A stretch of DNA of 64,000 nucleotides from Phialocephala subalpina (Eukaryota > Ascomycota > Leotiomycetes > Helotiales > Mollisiaceae), in contig FJOG01000013.1 of assembly GCA_900073065.1 (NCBI GenBank), positions 833,227 through 897,226 of the forward strand. Direction: 5' to 3'. Both the position numbers and the translations under genes were made by a program. Within the stretch, counting starts at the first letter, position 1, and the number at the start of each line of letters is the position of its first letter. Under the pieces are notes generated by a model, which was given only the letters and a program-made list of their open reading frames with translations, was not told where the DNA came from and made no database searches. Of the stretch, positions 43,843 through 55,100 are shown piece by piece.

Positions 43843-46110
43843 ATGAACCAACAAGGACCAAGAAGCGCGTCGGATCAGCACGTCAATCGTGCTTGTGATG
43901 CCTGTAGGGCGCACAAAGTTCGATGCCTACCAAATCTCACAGGCTCAGCGAAGATCTGTCAGAGATGTGCTCGAACAGAAAGAACGTGTGTGTACACTGC
44001 CCCTCAAAAGAGGAAGCAAAGGAAAAGGACAGACACTCGGGTCGCTGAGCTAGAAAGAGAGGTGCAAGCCATGCGTGCTCTGTTCGACAGGAAATCGAAT
44101 AGCGTCGACGGGGAGAGCCCGAACAACGCTCAGCCAAGCAGATCTGAGAATACCAGCGCCGAGAATAGGAACCCCTTGACGAACAATTCCGGAAATTCAT
44201 CGAATGAACCACCAAACGAGACTCCAGCTTCTTGGATGGAGGAACCCAACGAAGCGTACCCACGAGAATGGAGTCCTCCAGCCTACTCTCCAGATTCAGA
44301 TGCCGTTGATCGTGGCATCATCTCAATGGACGATGCAAATGAGCTGTTTCAATCTTACAACCAAAATCTGGTCCCGCATTACCCCGGTGTGGTGTTCTCA
44401 TCCGAACTTACAGCTGAGGAGCTTCGAAAGACGAAACCCACTCTCTTCTTGTCTGTCATCGCAGCAGCTGCTGCAAAGACCGACTCGCATCTCTACAGTA
44501 TTCTCAATAGTGAGGTGCTTTCGGCTTATGCTCATCGAACTGTCATTCGGGGTGAAAAGAGTCTTGAGCTTGTTCAGGCTATGATCGTTACCTCGATTTG
44601 GTACTTCCCGCCTGGGAAGTATGCCCAGCTGAAATTTTATGAGTATATTCATATGGCTGTCACGATGGCATTGGACCTAGGTCTCGGCAAAAACCCAAAG
44701 CCTTCGAGGAATCGGAGAGGCGTCACTGCAGACGCAGGAGATGGAGTCACAGAAGTTCTTGATGAGAACGAGTTGGAGAGGAGGAGGACTTTCTTGGTGT
44801 GCTATCTTATTTCTACTGGGTAGGTACTAACATCACAAATCGAGATTTCGAGCTAATTCTGAAGGGTCTCGATGAGCATGCGGAGACCGAACATGCTGAG
44901 ATGGAATAGCTGGGTTGGTGACTGTCTCGAGAGCCTTGGGCAGCTTCCTCAAGCATCCAAATCCGACAATATTCTTGCAGCTTGGGTGAGAATTCTCAAG
45001 ATCACCGAGGAGGTTGGCGCCTCCTTCGCTTTCGATGAACCTAGCAACATGGCAGATTTGTCTGAATCTCGAGTGCAACTCACGATGACTGCCTTGCAAA
45101 AGTCTACTGAAGCATGGAGGAGAGATCTCCTCCCTGATGTCTATGATAACTGTACGTTTCTTGCTTGTACAGTTGCATGAAAGCAATACTGATTAACACC
45201 TCCAGACGCTCTCAAGCTACAGTATTTCCACACTCAGCTCTACATCCACGAGATCGCACTACATGACGATCATCCTCCGGAAGACTTTCAGCCTCCATTC
45301 GCGCTTCCGAAAGTCATATCCATTCACACTGACCCACGAGCATCAAATTCATACATCGATGCAATTTCGGTCAGCATCTCATCCGCTCAATCTCTTCTGG
45401 ACATCCTTCTCAAGATGGAACTCGAAGCACTTCGAGCACTACCCGTTTATAACTACGTCCGCATGTCTTATGCACTCATCACTCTCATCAAACTCTATAT
45501 CTCCTCAAAATCGCCCGAAAGCAAAATTGGAGCTGTTCTCGATCCCGCGAGCCTTAAAGTTGGCCTTTATCTCAAGTCTACGATCGACAAATTGATCAAA
45601 GCTGTGGGACCAAAGGAGTGCCGAGCACCATTCACATTCTTGGGAATGCTCATGCGACTTCATGGGTGGTTTAAGAGCCAAGAAAAAGAGCAGTTTTTTA
45701 AAGCTCCTGTCATCCCCAAAACGGAGGATGAATGTTGGTTGCCACCAGTACCGCGCGTTCAATGGGATCCGGATGCAAAAAAGCCTATGCATGGGAACGA
45801 TGTGCCGTTCGGACCAAAGCATCCTGAGTGGCAACCCTACAGCATCCCCACGGAAGAGCTTGAGAATATGGACTTCGGTGAAATGCCAGATGTGGGGCCA
45901 GACAATCAGTTTGCATTCGATCCTGAGATGTTGAGCAATTTTCAGTACGAAAACTTGGGAGACGTTGATCAGTTTCTGTTGATGGGGAGAGGAGACTATC
46001 TCCCGTATGATTCTTGGATGCTGCCGGATGTATCAGGACCAGTTGGCAATAATCCGATTCCTGACCTTTTAAGCTGGATGACAAATGGGTCGGTACACAA
46101 TTCTACATGA
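43843..46110 (+). CDS. Zn2Cys6 fungal transcription factor
   Basis: Three exons 43843-44819, 44865-45151 and 45206-46110 give 722 residues. The binuclear zinc cluster is at about residues 17-50 (ACDACRAHKVRC, KICQRCARTERTCVY), followed by a basic segment (PQKRKQRKRTDTR) and a coiled coil (VAELEREVQAMRALF) that would dimerise. The fungal-specific regulatory domain begins near residue 160 (ELFQSYNQNLVPHYPGVVF) and includes GEKSLELVQAMIVTSIWYFP and FLVCYLISTGVSMSMRRP across the first junction. The end is acidic and Asp/Pro-rich, plausible as an activation region. It sits about 1.1 kb from the permease on the same strand, so it may regulate the oxidase-permease pair; this is inference. Confidence 0.92.
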
Positions 46111-46187
46111 AAGGCCAATATCAAGCTGCCGATTGGAATTCTCAAATAAATCTTCACCAGTCAAACATTCCATTCAGTCTATCACAC

Positions 46188-46820
46188 TCAACAACCAAGC
46201 TTTAGCCCACCCGCCTCACAGATCAGNNNNNNNNNNNNNNNNNNNNNNNNNNNNNNNNNNNNNNNNNNNNNNNNNNNNNNNNNNNNNNNNNNNNNNNNNN
46301 NNNNNNNNNNNNNNNNNNNNNNNNNNNNNNNNNNNNNNNNNNNNNNNNNNNNNNNNNNNNNNNNNNNNNNNNNNNNNNNNNNNNNNNNNNNNNNNNNNNN
46401 NNNNNNNNNNNNNNNNNNNNNNNNNNNNNNNNNNNNNNNNNNNNNNNNNNNNNNNNNNNNNNNNNNNNNNNNNNNNNNNNNNNNNNNNNNNNNNNNNNNN
46501 NNNNCACCAACGATCAACTCGAGCCAGTCATACTGGATTCCCAGCTCCCTCAAGGCCATCTCCCCGAGAAGACCACTCAATATCAGACATTCAACTGGCA
46601 CAACTCCCCAAACGAGACAAATCTTCCACCCCAAGATCAAAATGTGATGCTTCCTGAGATAGTATAGGAGGATAGCGAGGCAGAGGATGAGGAACTGTAC
46701 TGCCATTGTTCGAGGTGAGGGCATCGTGTATTCGTCGAGCTGAGTAGCTGAGGCTTCAGACGTGGTTTTGTCATCGAGACTTCGGTCGTGGACCGATTTT
46801 CGGTTCTGCCTCAAAGACAT
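46188..46820 (-). CDS. Membrane protein interrupted by the assembly gap (partial)
   Basis: From the ATG at 46820 (MSLRQNRKSVHDRSLDDK) about 105 codons are readable before the gap. A polar N-terminus is followed by two hydrophobic helices (TMAVQFLILCLAILLYYL and LGWKICLVWGVVPVECLIL). The part beyond the gap (to about 46188) may contain the C-terminus, but frame cannot be followed through unknown bases. No family recognised. Confidence 0.45.
   Translation of the reverse strand: MSLRQNRKSVHDRSLDDKTTSEASATQLDEYTMPSPRTMAVQFLILCLAILLYYLRKHHILILGWKICLVWGVVPVECLILSGLLGEMALRELGIQYDWLELIVGXXXXXXXXXXXXXXXXXXXXXXXXXXXXXXXXXXXXXXXXXXXXXXXXXXXXXXXXXXXXXXXXXXXXXXXXXXXXXXXXXXXXXXXXXXXXXLICEAGGLKLGC
46227..46504. 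other. Assembly gap, 278 unknown bases
   Basis: Run of N. The true length may differ from the number of Ns. Confidence 1.
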
Positions 46821-47659
46821 GATGGAGAGGTGTATAGAGTTCGAAAGTTCGAAAGTCCTGACGTACAATGAAGAGAGTCTGCTTGATGCACCAAGATCCA
46901 GAATGATCAAAGCGTAGGTTCCAAACCTCCCATACTTTCATCTTTATTCTCTCATCCTCTACAGTCTCTTTGCTCGTACTCAACCTCATGCAATGAGTCG
47001 GAGCCGAGTGGTTTCGGTACTCACAGCATGCTTCACAACCGGACTGGGTACCAACTTCCTAAACCGGTGAAGTTAAGCTGCCGATTCAATCATCACGCTT
47101 CTCACTACTCAGCCTCCCCAACAACGTTTTCTGACGCGTTCTTTCAGCCTCGTATTTCAAAACAATCATCACCTAACACTTATCGCTTGGCTCTCATTGA
47201 TCTAGCTATAAGCTTAAAACTCAAAGTCCACGTCAATGTGGTGGCCAAGCATCGGCGCAAGAATAAGTTCCGATCACGTGCATCTTTCCTGCAATCGAGA
47301 TAGCTTCAGCTTCTTGCCAAGGTCTTCGGTAGTGACATTTGTCCGGTCGGGTATTTCTTACTGCTTCAATTAGGAGGCGGGAAACACGTCGCATCATCGA
47401 CTTTGAAGCTAAGATGAGGGTGCTGGTGGTGCCTGGGGCTTTGTGAGCTTAGATCCAAGATGGACGTCGGGATAGGATGTTGCGCGGAGGTTGTTGTTGC
47501 CATGGTTGAAGTTTGGGTGAGCTTGGCTAAGGAGATGCAGGAGGTATATGAAGACGCTGTTCGTGAGAATGAGAGGACAGTAGCAAGCAATTTTAATCCA
47601 AGACATACGACGTCAACTCTTTCAACATTGCGAAGATCTGGCAAACGACAACAGCAACA
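46821..47659. other. Divergent intergenic region
   Basis: 839 bp between the gap-interrupted membrane protein and the RTA1 gene. No gene seen; presumably both promoters. Confidence 0.4.
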
Positions 47660-48649
47660 ATGAACAACTTTCAACTGGCACCCCGCTATCAACTTCCAAA
47701 AGGTGGCGGATTCATCGATCCAAACTTGCCCAATCCGCATGGACCAGGCGACGCCCGAATAATAATCTATGGGTATATCTCGCCTTCCTCCCCCCTCCTT
47801 CCACTCCCCTCCCAACCACCACAAAACATCTAACTAACCCCCTATCCTAGATACACACCAAACCTCACCCTCTGCATCCTCGCCATTATCCTCTTCACCC
47901 TCGCCTTCTTCGCGCACCTCTACCAAACCCTCCGCTACCGCCTCTGGTCCTTCATCCCCCTCACCGTAGCCTGCCTCCTCGAAACAATCGGCTACATATT
48001 CCGCACCCTCTCTTCTCAAAAAGATCCTTACCGAATTTCCTACTTCGTCGTGGAGTACTTCCTCATCGTCACTGCTCCTGTTCTCATTTCAGCAAGCATA
48101 TATGTCTGTCTCACCAAGATTATTGCTTGGGCTGAACCTCACGGCTTGAGGTTCGGAGATGGGAGCCGGTGGTGTTTGAGGAAGAGGGGGATTTTGTGGT
48201 TCTTTATATCCGTCGATGTTTTTACGACGATTTTGCAAGTTACGGGAGCGGCGATGATCGGCTCGAAGACAAGCAAGCAGGAAGATCCCACAACGGCAAA
48301 CAATATCCTCCTCGCCGGTCTCGCTATCCAATCTTTCGCCTTCTTGATCTTTCTTTTTCTCCTCTCTCTCACCATCTTTTCAATCCTCAAAGACAAAGAG
48401 ATGAAAGACGAATTGAGAAGGAAGAGGAGTCCGTTTTTGGGAGTGTTGATAGCCAGTGGGTTGGTGTTTCTGAGGACGGTGTTTAGGTTAGTGGAGACTA
48501 GTGAGGGGGTGTTTGGGTATCTGAGTACACATGAGGCGTTCTTTGGCAGTCTCGAGTTTGCGCCTGTGGTTGTTGCTGTGGGCTTGTTGGGGATTTGGTT
48601 TCCGGGGAGGTGGCCAACGAGAGAGGTAGGGAGGAGGGAGAAGGCGTAG
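47660..48649 (+). CDS. RTA1-domain lipid-translocating exporter-like protein
   Basis: Seven-helix membrane protein of the fungal RTA1 family (RTA1, RSB1, RTM1), linked in yeast to resistance against lipids and toxic compounds. Exon 1 is 47660-47772 and exon 2 is 47851-48649, giving 303 residues. The RTA1 signature begins at YTPNLTLCILAIILFTLAFF and continues with LLETIGYIFRTL, YFVVEYFLIVTAPVLISASI, WFFISVDVFTTILQVTGAAM and a late IASGLVFLRTVFRLVE. The loop before the fifth helix (GSKTSKQEDPTTAN) is polar as usual. The C-terminus is basic. The splice keeps the Gly codon of IIIYGYTPNL. Intact. Confidence 0.93.
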
Positions 48650-48940
48650 AGATACCAGGAGGTTGAGGTGGGGGTTTGTAAGGGGCTCTTGCAGTGCTTA
48701 GACGTCGTGTCGAATTGAGTGTTTTGATGCTTTTGGGTGGTACTTGAGGCCGGTTGTAGACTACAGAGAGGGCAGGAGATTGGTGTTGTCGAGCTTTGGC
48801 GAAGGAGAGAGGAGAAGTATTAGTTTTGATGGCTTTATGGATGGTATTGCATAGTCTCGCACAGCGGTGTAACACGAACTATGGCCAGACCACGGTCCAA
48901 GGTATGGCGAACGCATATGGCTTATCGAGTACACCCTGAT
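48650..48940. other. 3' flank of the RTA1 gene
   Basis: No gene supported. A minus-strand frame here overlaps the RTA1 exon and is treated as its shadow. Confidence 0.4.
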
Positions 48941-49000
48941 AAATCCCGCTGCATCCCGCTGCATCCCGCTGCATCCCGCTGCATCCCGCTGCATCCCGCT
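48941..49000. repeat. 10-bp minisatellite, GCATCCCGCT, five exact copies plus one variant
   Basis: Units at 48951-49000 are exact; the preceding unit (48941-48950, AAATCCCGCT) is a diverged first copy. It ends 28 bp before the second copy of the dispersed repeat. Open frames reading through it on the minus strand only translate the repeat. Confidence 0.97.
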
Positions 49001-49027
49001 GTCGGTGGCCCAGCCAAATGACCCCGA

Positions 49028-49258
49028 TTTCTAGGACAATGAGAAAGTTTTGTTGCACATCTGGTCGCAAATTGAAATCTCAGCTTGGATCCAAGCTCGA
49101 CGCGTCAACCTCTGCAATTTACGCGTCGCACAACAACCATTAAGCCAGTCCCAAATTCCAGCGAGAAGAAGTTTCCTTGTGGTATCTAGATGCTAAATCT
49201 AATCAGGATAACGATTTGGAATTGTGGTGGTAAATGTATGGATGATTTTGTGGTTGAG
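49028..49258. repeat. Dispersed repeat, copy 2 (partner at 4148-4390)
   Basis: Same orientation and order of anchors as copy 1: AAAGTTTTGTTGCAC, CTG.TCGCA, ATCTCAGCTTGG, CAGTCC, TTTGGAATT and GTGGTTGAG. Strongly diverged; no coding content. Confidence 0.7.
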
Positions 49259-49332
49259 ATCGCGATCTTTGCCCACTTAGCCAGCTCGCGTCGAATGTGA
49301 AAATGTCGCGAATCTATCTACGCAAATGCTAT

Positions 49333-49989
49333 TCACTCTTTCTTTCCCTTAACCGGCCGCACCATAAACACCTCTACAAACTCCTTCTCACTCAAAGGCC
49401 CCTCTCCCTTTCCCTCTAATTCAACCACCAACCTATCCACCTCCTCAAACCCAAACCTCTCATATATCGGCTTCCCATCCGGACTAGCCTCAAGATACGT
49501 CTCCGCCCACTCCTCCTCACTCCTCTCAATTCCCCACCTCAGCAACTGTCCTGCAGCTCCCTTGCCCTGATAATCCGGTCTTGTCGCAATAAATTCCAAA
49601 TACCAATGTTTCCTCCCCTTCATAATAATCTCATGTCTCCCTACCAAGCTGCCGAAAAAGTGGTTCGCGATTGAGACGTCTGCTCCTTCTGGCCAGGCCG
49701 GTAAATCGGCTCCGAAGGGAGCGTTGGGTCCGTTCCATTTGCAGTATGAGACAATCTTCTGGTCTGCTGAGTCCGAATCGTAAATGCAGAGGAAGTGGGC
49801 GTTGGGATCCTCTAATTCTTCGATAATGGAGTTGTACCACCAGTCGAAGGAGCTTTTTGAGCCGATAGCGAGATCTGCTGTGCGAGGAAAGACGAGGAGG
49901 GATATGGCGTCAATTTGGAAGGCGGAGAAGTAGATTTCTGTGAGGACTTTTGCGTCCGAAGCCGTGGCTTTGCGGAGTAAGAGAGGCAT
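49333..49989 (-). CDS. GNAT-family N-acetyltransferase
   Basis: Single-exon protein of 218 residues. Transfers an acetyl group from acetyl-CoA to an unknown amine. The acetyl-CoA-binding motif A is at about residues 130-150: LEFIATRPDYQGKGAAGQLLRWG, with the Q/RxxGxG/A pyrophosphate loop as QGKGAAG. It is followed by the motif B segment YLEASPDGKPIYERFGFEEVD. The N-terminus starts like many fungal GNATs (LLRKATASDAKVLTEIYFSAF). The ATG at 49989 is the natural start. A TATATATA run lies about 65 bp upstream. Intact. Confidence 0.92.
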   Translation of the reverse strand: MPLLLRKATASDAKVLTEIYFSAFQIDAISLLVFPRTADLAIGSKSSFDWWYNSIIEELEDPNAHFLCIYDSDSADQKIVSYCKWNGPNAPFGADLPAWPEGADVSIANHFFGSLVGRHEIIMKGRKHWYLEFIATRPDYQGKGAAGQLLRWGIERSEEEWAETYLEASPDGKPIYERFGFEEVDRLVVELEGKGEGPLSEKEFVEVFMVRPVKGKKE

Positions 49990-50052
49990 TTTGAGAGAAC
50001 GATAGAGGACGATTTGAAGAGTGGGAGCGAGAAATGAAGAAGGGACAGAGAG

Positions 50053-50060
50053 TATATATA
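50053..50060 (-). promoter_or_regulatory. TATA box candidate of the GNAT gene
   Basis: TATATATA about 65-70 bp upstream of the ATG at 49989. Motif and distance fit a core promoter. Confidence 0.45.
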
Positions 50061-51139
50061 AAGATCAATCTACTATTCTAATTCTCTCGAAGCGCATCTC
50101 AATTCATGTGTAAGCCTGCAGGACCAACTTTGTCCTTAATTCAGAATCGTGAAAAACTTGAGAAAAAAGGCCCAAAAAGGAAGGCATGAAGTTGCTCAAA
50201 ATGTGACTCGAACGGCAGCCGAAGGCGGTGCAAGATTGATTACTAATGTTACTGGGATTCACGGTCGGCGGCATGCGATGAGATCATTGAAGCCTCGGAC
50301 GAAAGGCTTTGATCCTGGTGCATACCTATGCATCTAGACCTCTGTCTCTCATTTCGTATCAGACATGCCTAGGGCAGGTGCTTGAAGAAGATAGAAATGA
50401 ATGCGAAAAATTTCTAGTTTGTCGCTCTGCCCCGCATGTTCGAGGCGAGGGACAAGTCTCTATCCATGGAGGTTGTTTTTAGCTTCCAGCACGAGCCTCC
50501 CACGTGACTCTCTAGGCATGTTCTGGATAAGATTTCATAAAGAGACGACGGGGTGGGCAGAGTGAATGTCAGATATGAGATGCAATCAGGAACGGGTACA
50601 CAGTCATTGCCTTAGAACACAATATTCGTCATGTTGTATTCAATAACTTTTTGGTTTGAATTCAATTTCTCTTTTTACTCACATCAAACTTCTTTGAGCG
50701 GTCGTAAAGTGCATTCATTTCACGATACAGTTGTTCGAATGTATAACTAAGCTACAGTAGTGTACTGTAGGAACCAAATAATTTGGGACATTTTGCTATC
50801 ACAAGTTCTGGCTGCGGTCCAGAAACGTAGGCGAGGGGTACTGTACTGTTGGGTATAGTATAGAGTGTGGGGAAACCCCGCCATCCAGACCCCAGCTTAA
50901 TTTATCTGCATCCGCAAGTTGCGGATAAATACCATCGCGACCACTCATCTCTCAAGTCGAAATGGATCGAATTAGCCTCATAATACTTTCTCCGATCCGA
51001 TCGTAAAGATGTATGGAAAGTACACGTTTCTTTAACTGCGTTCACTGAATATCAAGGTCGAAGGCACGAAGTCGTGTCTTCGACTGCACCACCCTTCTTC
51101 AATCTTTTGCCTCAGAGTGTTTCGCTGCTCTGCTTCAAC
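50061..51139. other. Divergent intergenic region, GNAT to small secreted protein
   Basis: About 1.1 kb without a supported gene. A perfect 8-bp inverted repeat with one-base centre (ATCCGCAA G TTGCGGAT) lies at 50910-50926, described separately. Confidence 0.4.
50910..50926. promoter_or_regulatory. Palindrome with CCG-N7-CGG, possible zinc-cluster factor site
   Basis: Perfect inverted repeat ATCCGCAA-G-TTGCGGAT about 215 bp upstream of the ATG of the secreted protein at 51140. CCG/CGG half-sites in everted arrangement are typical targets of dimeric Zn2Cys6 regulators. The binding factor is unknown. Confidence 0.4.
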
Positions 51140-51733
51140 ATGAGAACCCTGATCCTCCTCTCCACTCTCTTTTCGCTTGCTCTGACGACCTCCGTCCTCC
51201 CTCCCAAAAAATCACTCATCGACCCCGACAAACCTATCTACCTCGGCGACGTCTTCTGGCCACCCTCAATGACATTCATAGCCTGGCTTCCCTCCGAACA
51301 GCACGACCCCACAGAATGGTGCTACCGAGCCCTCGACGTCTCACCTCCCAAACTCTTCTCCCTCGGCGGCATCGACGCATTGCAAATGCACGACTACTTC
51401 TACCAAAACGCATACATAACACGCGAAGGTAAACGCTTCGCAGATTGTTGGATTACACCTGAGAGTGGGAGGATGGGTGCTTGTGAGGGGGTGTTGGATT
51501 ATGATTGTGAGGGCGGGCAAAAATTTACTGGGCCTGGAACGAGGAGGTGGAGTTGTTGGGTTGTGGAGGGGGAGAGAAATTTTACGCTGGCGAAGATGGG
51601 GAAGCTTGAGGGGGAGGGGACGAGTCAGGTGGTTACAGAGACGGCGACACAGACACATGCGACGGCGATCTTGGGGTCGGCGCATAGTAGTTCGTTGATG
51701 GGTGCATTCACGCCTGGTGTCACGGGGGGCTGA
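51140..51733 (+). CDS. Small secreted cysteine-containing protein
   Basis: Single-exon protein of 197 residues, family not recognised. A signal peptide is clear (MRTLILLSTLFSLALTTS). The mature part has aromatic-rich segments (IYLGDVFWPPSMTFIAW) and five Cys spread over WCYRALD, FADCWITP, GACEG, YDCEGG and WSCWVV. The C-terminus is Thr/Ser-rich and ends with Gly, Pro and Thr, but has no clear GPI signal. The ATG at 51140 is chosen because upstream in-frame codons offer no ATG before it and it begins the signal peptide. Size and layout resemble fungal secreted proteins of unknown role, including effector candidates, but nothing shows a specific activity. Confidence 0.75.
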   Translation: MRTLILLSTLFSLALTTSVLPPKKSLIDPDKPIYLGDVFWPPSMTFIAWLPSEQHDPTEWCYRALDVSPPKLFSLGGIDALQMHDYFYQNAYITREGKRFADCWITPESGRMGACEGVLDYDCEGGQKFTGPGTRRWSCWVVEGERNFTLAKMGKLEGEGTSQVVTETATQTHATAILGSAHSSSLMGAFTPGVTGG

Positions 51734-52162
51734 GGAATGAAAGGTTATTGATTGTCGGAAAGTAGAAGCGTGCTTTGTATGAATGTGAAGTTATCATCTG
51801 GAGTTGGAACTTTTGGTTGATACACCTCTCCTGACAAGATTTAGATTGACATGGCCATGAAGACAATCTATCATCTCTTTCTTCAACTTACTGTCCCTCA
51901 TAAGCCAAGACAATACAACCGCGGTTTGGCCACGGTCGGAGCGTGGCCTCAATGCGAATGCTTCGATTCGGTGTCGAGAACTTCAAGCTTCTCAAAGGGG
52001 CAGATAGTCATATCACATAAATGAAAATCACTATGTCGCTCGCTGAGCTACTTTTTCGAGGACAGTGAGCCCTCCAGGCCATGATATTTCATACAACAAA
52101 CTCTATCATATATTACAAATTAAATAACCCAACCGTCTATGAACGATGAAGTCTCGCTAATT
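51734..52162. other. Convergent intergenic region
   Basis: 429 bp between the small secreted protein and the WSC gene. No gene seen. Confidence 0.4.
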
Positions 52163-55100
52163 CTAGGTCGAATACATCTGCAACCTACTGCCCGCCGAAC
52201 AATACTCCTTGTTATTCCCAGGACAAAGCAAAGCCGTGCATTGACCGTCATCTACCACCGAAGAAGAGCTTGAGATGGTGCTACCACAGAAACATTGATT
52301 CCCGTACTCGAGAGCTGCCAATGGCGTTCCCTTGGCAGCACAAACTCCAATGCACATTTCTACCGTCATGCCCGTGCTGTTCGTCAAACCCAAGGCTCCC
52401 ATCGCTCGTCCAGTTGGGAGCTCAGTGTAGCAGCCCTGGTATGTGTAGCTGCCTACAGCCTTTGGAATGACGGGCGGGACAAATTGAGTGTTGTTGAAGA
52501 GGGAAAGACGGGAACTCCCACCGCAGATTTCGCTTGCGTTACCCTTGCAAGCCATCGTGCATCCGGTGAATCCAACGGCGGCGTTATTACCAAGAGCACT
52601 GGAGCAGAAACACTGGGACGCGTATTCAATGCCTGCCATCGGGAAGTTCTTGGAAGAACAGTACGCTTGGCAAGATTCGATGGTCATCCCTGTCGTGTTG
52701 GTATACAATGCTCCTGTAAGAGCGCGAGCTGTGATTGTATCATTTGCGCATCCAAGATACACCCACGGAGTTGCTGTTGCAGAGATTGAGCTGGCTGTAG
52801 TACTGCTGCTAAGGATGCTTGATGATGATGTTTGGGAGGATGATTGACTTTGGCTCGAGCTTGACGAGAGTATGGATGACGTCGTTACGGTCAAGAAACT
52901 GGAGCTGGACAGCAGGCTTGGGGATATGCTACTCGCTGATGGAAGCTGGCTGGTGGTCGATTGTGATGTCGTCGAACTTTGAGTGCTGGATACTTGAGAC
53001 GAGCTGGACGATACGCTGGAAGCCACGCTACTTGATGCCAGGCTCGTAGTTGAAGTTTGGCTGCTCGAAAGTAGAGAAGAGCTTGAGCTTGAAAGAGGCG
53101 TCGAAGAGGATGATGTCGATGCTGGAAGGGAGCTATAGCTCGTGATGGACGGAGCAGAGTTTGAACTGGATACTGAGCTAGAGGAGCTGAGACTGGATGA
53201 TGTCGGTGAGTTAAGGAGGCTGTAAGTCGATGAAGAAATGCTCGTGCTGGTCTGGAGCAGCGATGTTGAGATCGTGAGCGACAAGACCGACGATATCGAG
53301 ACACTAGAGGAGACAGAGCTTGTCGAAGAAAGTTGCGAGGAGCTACTTGATGAAGAGGATCCTGCTATGGTGATGTTTTGGTAGAGGGTTAAACCATTGC
53401 TTCCACCACAATACTCGTTCGTATTACCACTGCATTTCATGGAACACCTTCCATCGGTGGCGACATAGCTGCCATACGAGAGCGTGTTGGAACAGTAGCA
53501 CTATAATATCGTCAGTAAACTGACATTCAAACAAGGTTGTTGGAAATTAAGTGGAGAGCGGTATCACGGACCTCTTGCGAATACTCCACTCCAAAGTACG
53601 CATATCCAGTACAGTTGCTTGCACAATTTTCTTTTGTTCAGTCAGTATACTTCTTTCGTAAAATTCGGCAGTTATTCGGGAGTAGAACTCCTGATTCGTA
53701 GCTGCAGTGAGCAGAACTCGCGAAACTGCCAGAAGGCGAAATGTAGTTCAGAGGAAGTCGACTTACCAAGTGTCATATCTGCCTTCGCAATATACTTTCC
53801 TTGCAGAGTCCTCGTCGTCACATTATCACTGTGACAATGAAGGTATGTGAACACACCAATGGTAGCAGGTATCGAAGGCGTCGGCGTCGGCGATACTGAA
53901 GTTGATGTCTTGCTGCTCGTAGAGGTGCCAACTGAGGAGCTTTGTGAGGAGGTCGAGGAGGTCGTAGCACGTAAGGAGGTCAAAGAGATTGTGTTACCAC
54001 TGTTCGTCGATGAAACTTTGGCGCTTGACGTAGAGCTGGGACTGGCAACGAGATAGATGTTCATCCCGTAACTACCACCGCAAGTTTCTAGGGCATTCGC
54101 GGCGCAAGGCATGCTGCAACGACCATCGGTGGCAAGTGAGGTTGTCGAGGACAAGGTATTTCCGCAGTAGCATCTTTCTTTGTCAGCTCTTGATTAACAG
54201 AATGGTCAGGAAGAACTTACTCATCACCATACTCAACCCCAAAGTACTTGTAACCGGCACAGGTGGCCTGACAAAACTCAATAGAGACACTCGAGCCGGC
54301 AGCGTATCCACCAATCAGCGTTCTCTCAGTTACATCATTATCAGTGTAGCAGCCCAAGCTTGAGAATGATGAGGTTGGTGTGCTTGTCGCACCGATGGAG
54401 CTAGTCAGAGAGATCGTTCCAGATTTTGTTGAGGCAGCTTTCGTTGAGGAAGAGGCGGCGGACAAGATTGTGGTTCCGTTTTTGTAGTACAGAGAAAGGC
54501 GAGATCCTGCTCCACAGAACTCGCTCGAGTTGGCGGCGCAATTCATTGAGCAATCAGTATCAGCCTTAAGAACGCTGGTGCTAGCCAAAGTGTTTGCGCA
54601 GTAGCATTCGTCGGCATACTCAACACCAAAGAAGTTGTAAGCCGAGCAAAATGTCGCACAAGTATCCAACGAGACCGTCGACCCAGCCGTCGTCTTGCCC
54701 ACCAAGACTCTCGCAGTTGCAGAATCCGAGTAACAACCGGCGTATGAGAAAGCACCAACAGTCTTCGGGATACCTGGTCCGAGACCCGAGGTACCTATGA
54801 TGGTGCCATTGCTTGGGAAGTATCTTGTAGAATCGTAGTACACCGAGATATAGCCGCCCAGGCCTCCGCACGACTGCGTCGAATCTCCAGCGCAGGCGTA
54901 GTTACACTGATTGTCTGAGCCCTTGATACTGGCACTCGGGATAACGCTTCCCACCCAACATTCGGACATGTACTCGGTGCCAGCAAATACAGCACCGTAT
55001 GCAAGAGCTTGGGTCTGGCACATGCCATTCGTGTTGTTGGTGTTGACATATTGTTTGGGCTCAAGACGGACATTGTTGATGTAATCTTGATAGCAGCCGA

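Noticed and set aside
38454..46110. Secondary-metabolite gene cluster
   Set aside because: No polyketide synthase, peptide synthetase, terpene synthase or tailoring set is present; the genes fit nitrogen catabolism better.
46223..46510. Open frame consisting of unknown residues
   Set aside because: It is the run of Ns and not real sequence.
48761..49070. Minus-strand frames with repeated QRDAAGCSGM-like peptides
   Set aside because: They merely translate the 10-bp minisatellite.
50195..50235. GTTCGAGTC-like T-loop on the minus strand
   Set aside because: The flanking bases do not pair as a T-stem and no acceptor stem or anticodon arm is found, so not a tRNA.
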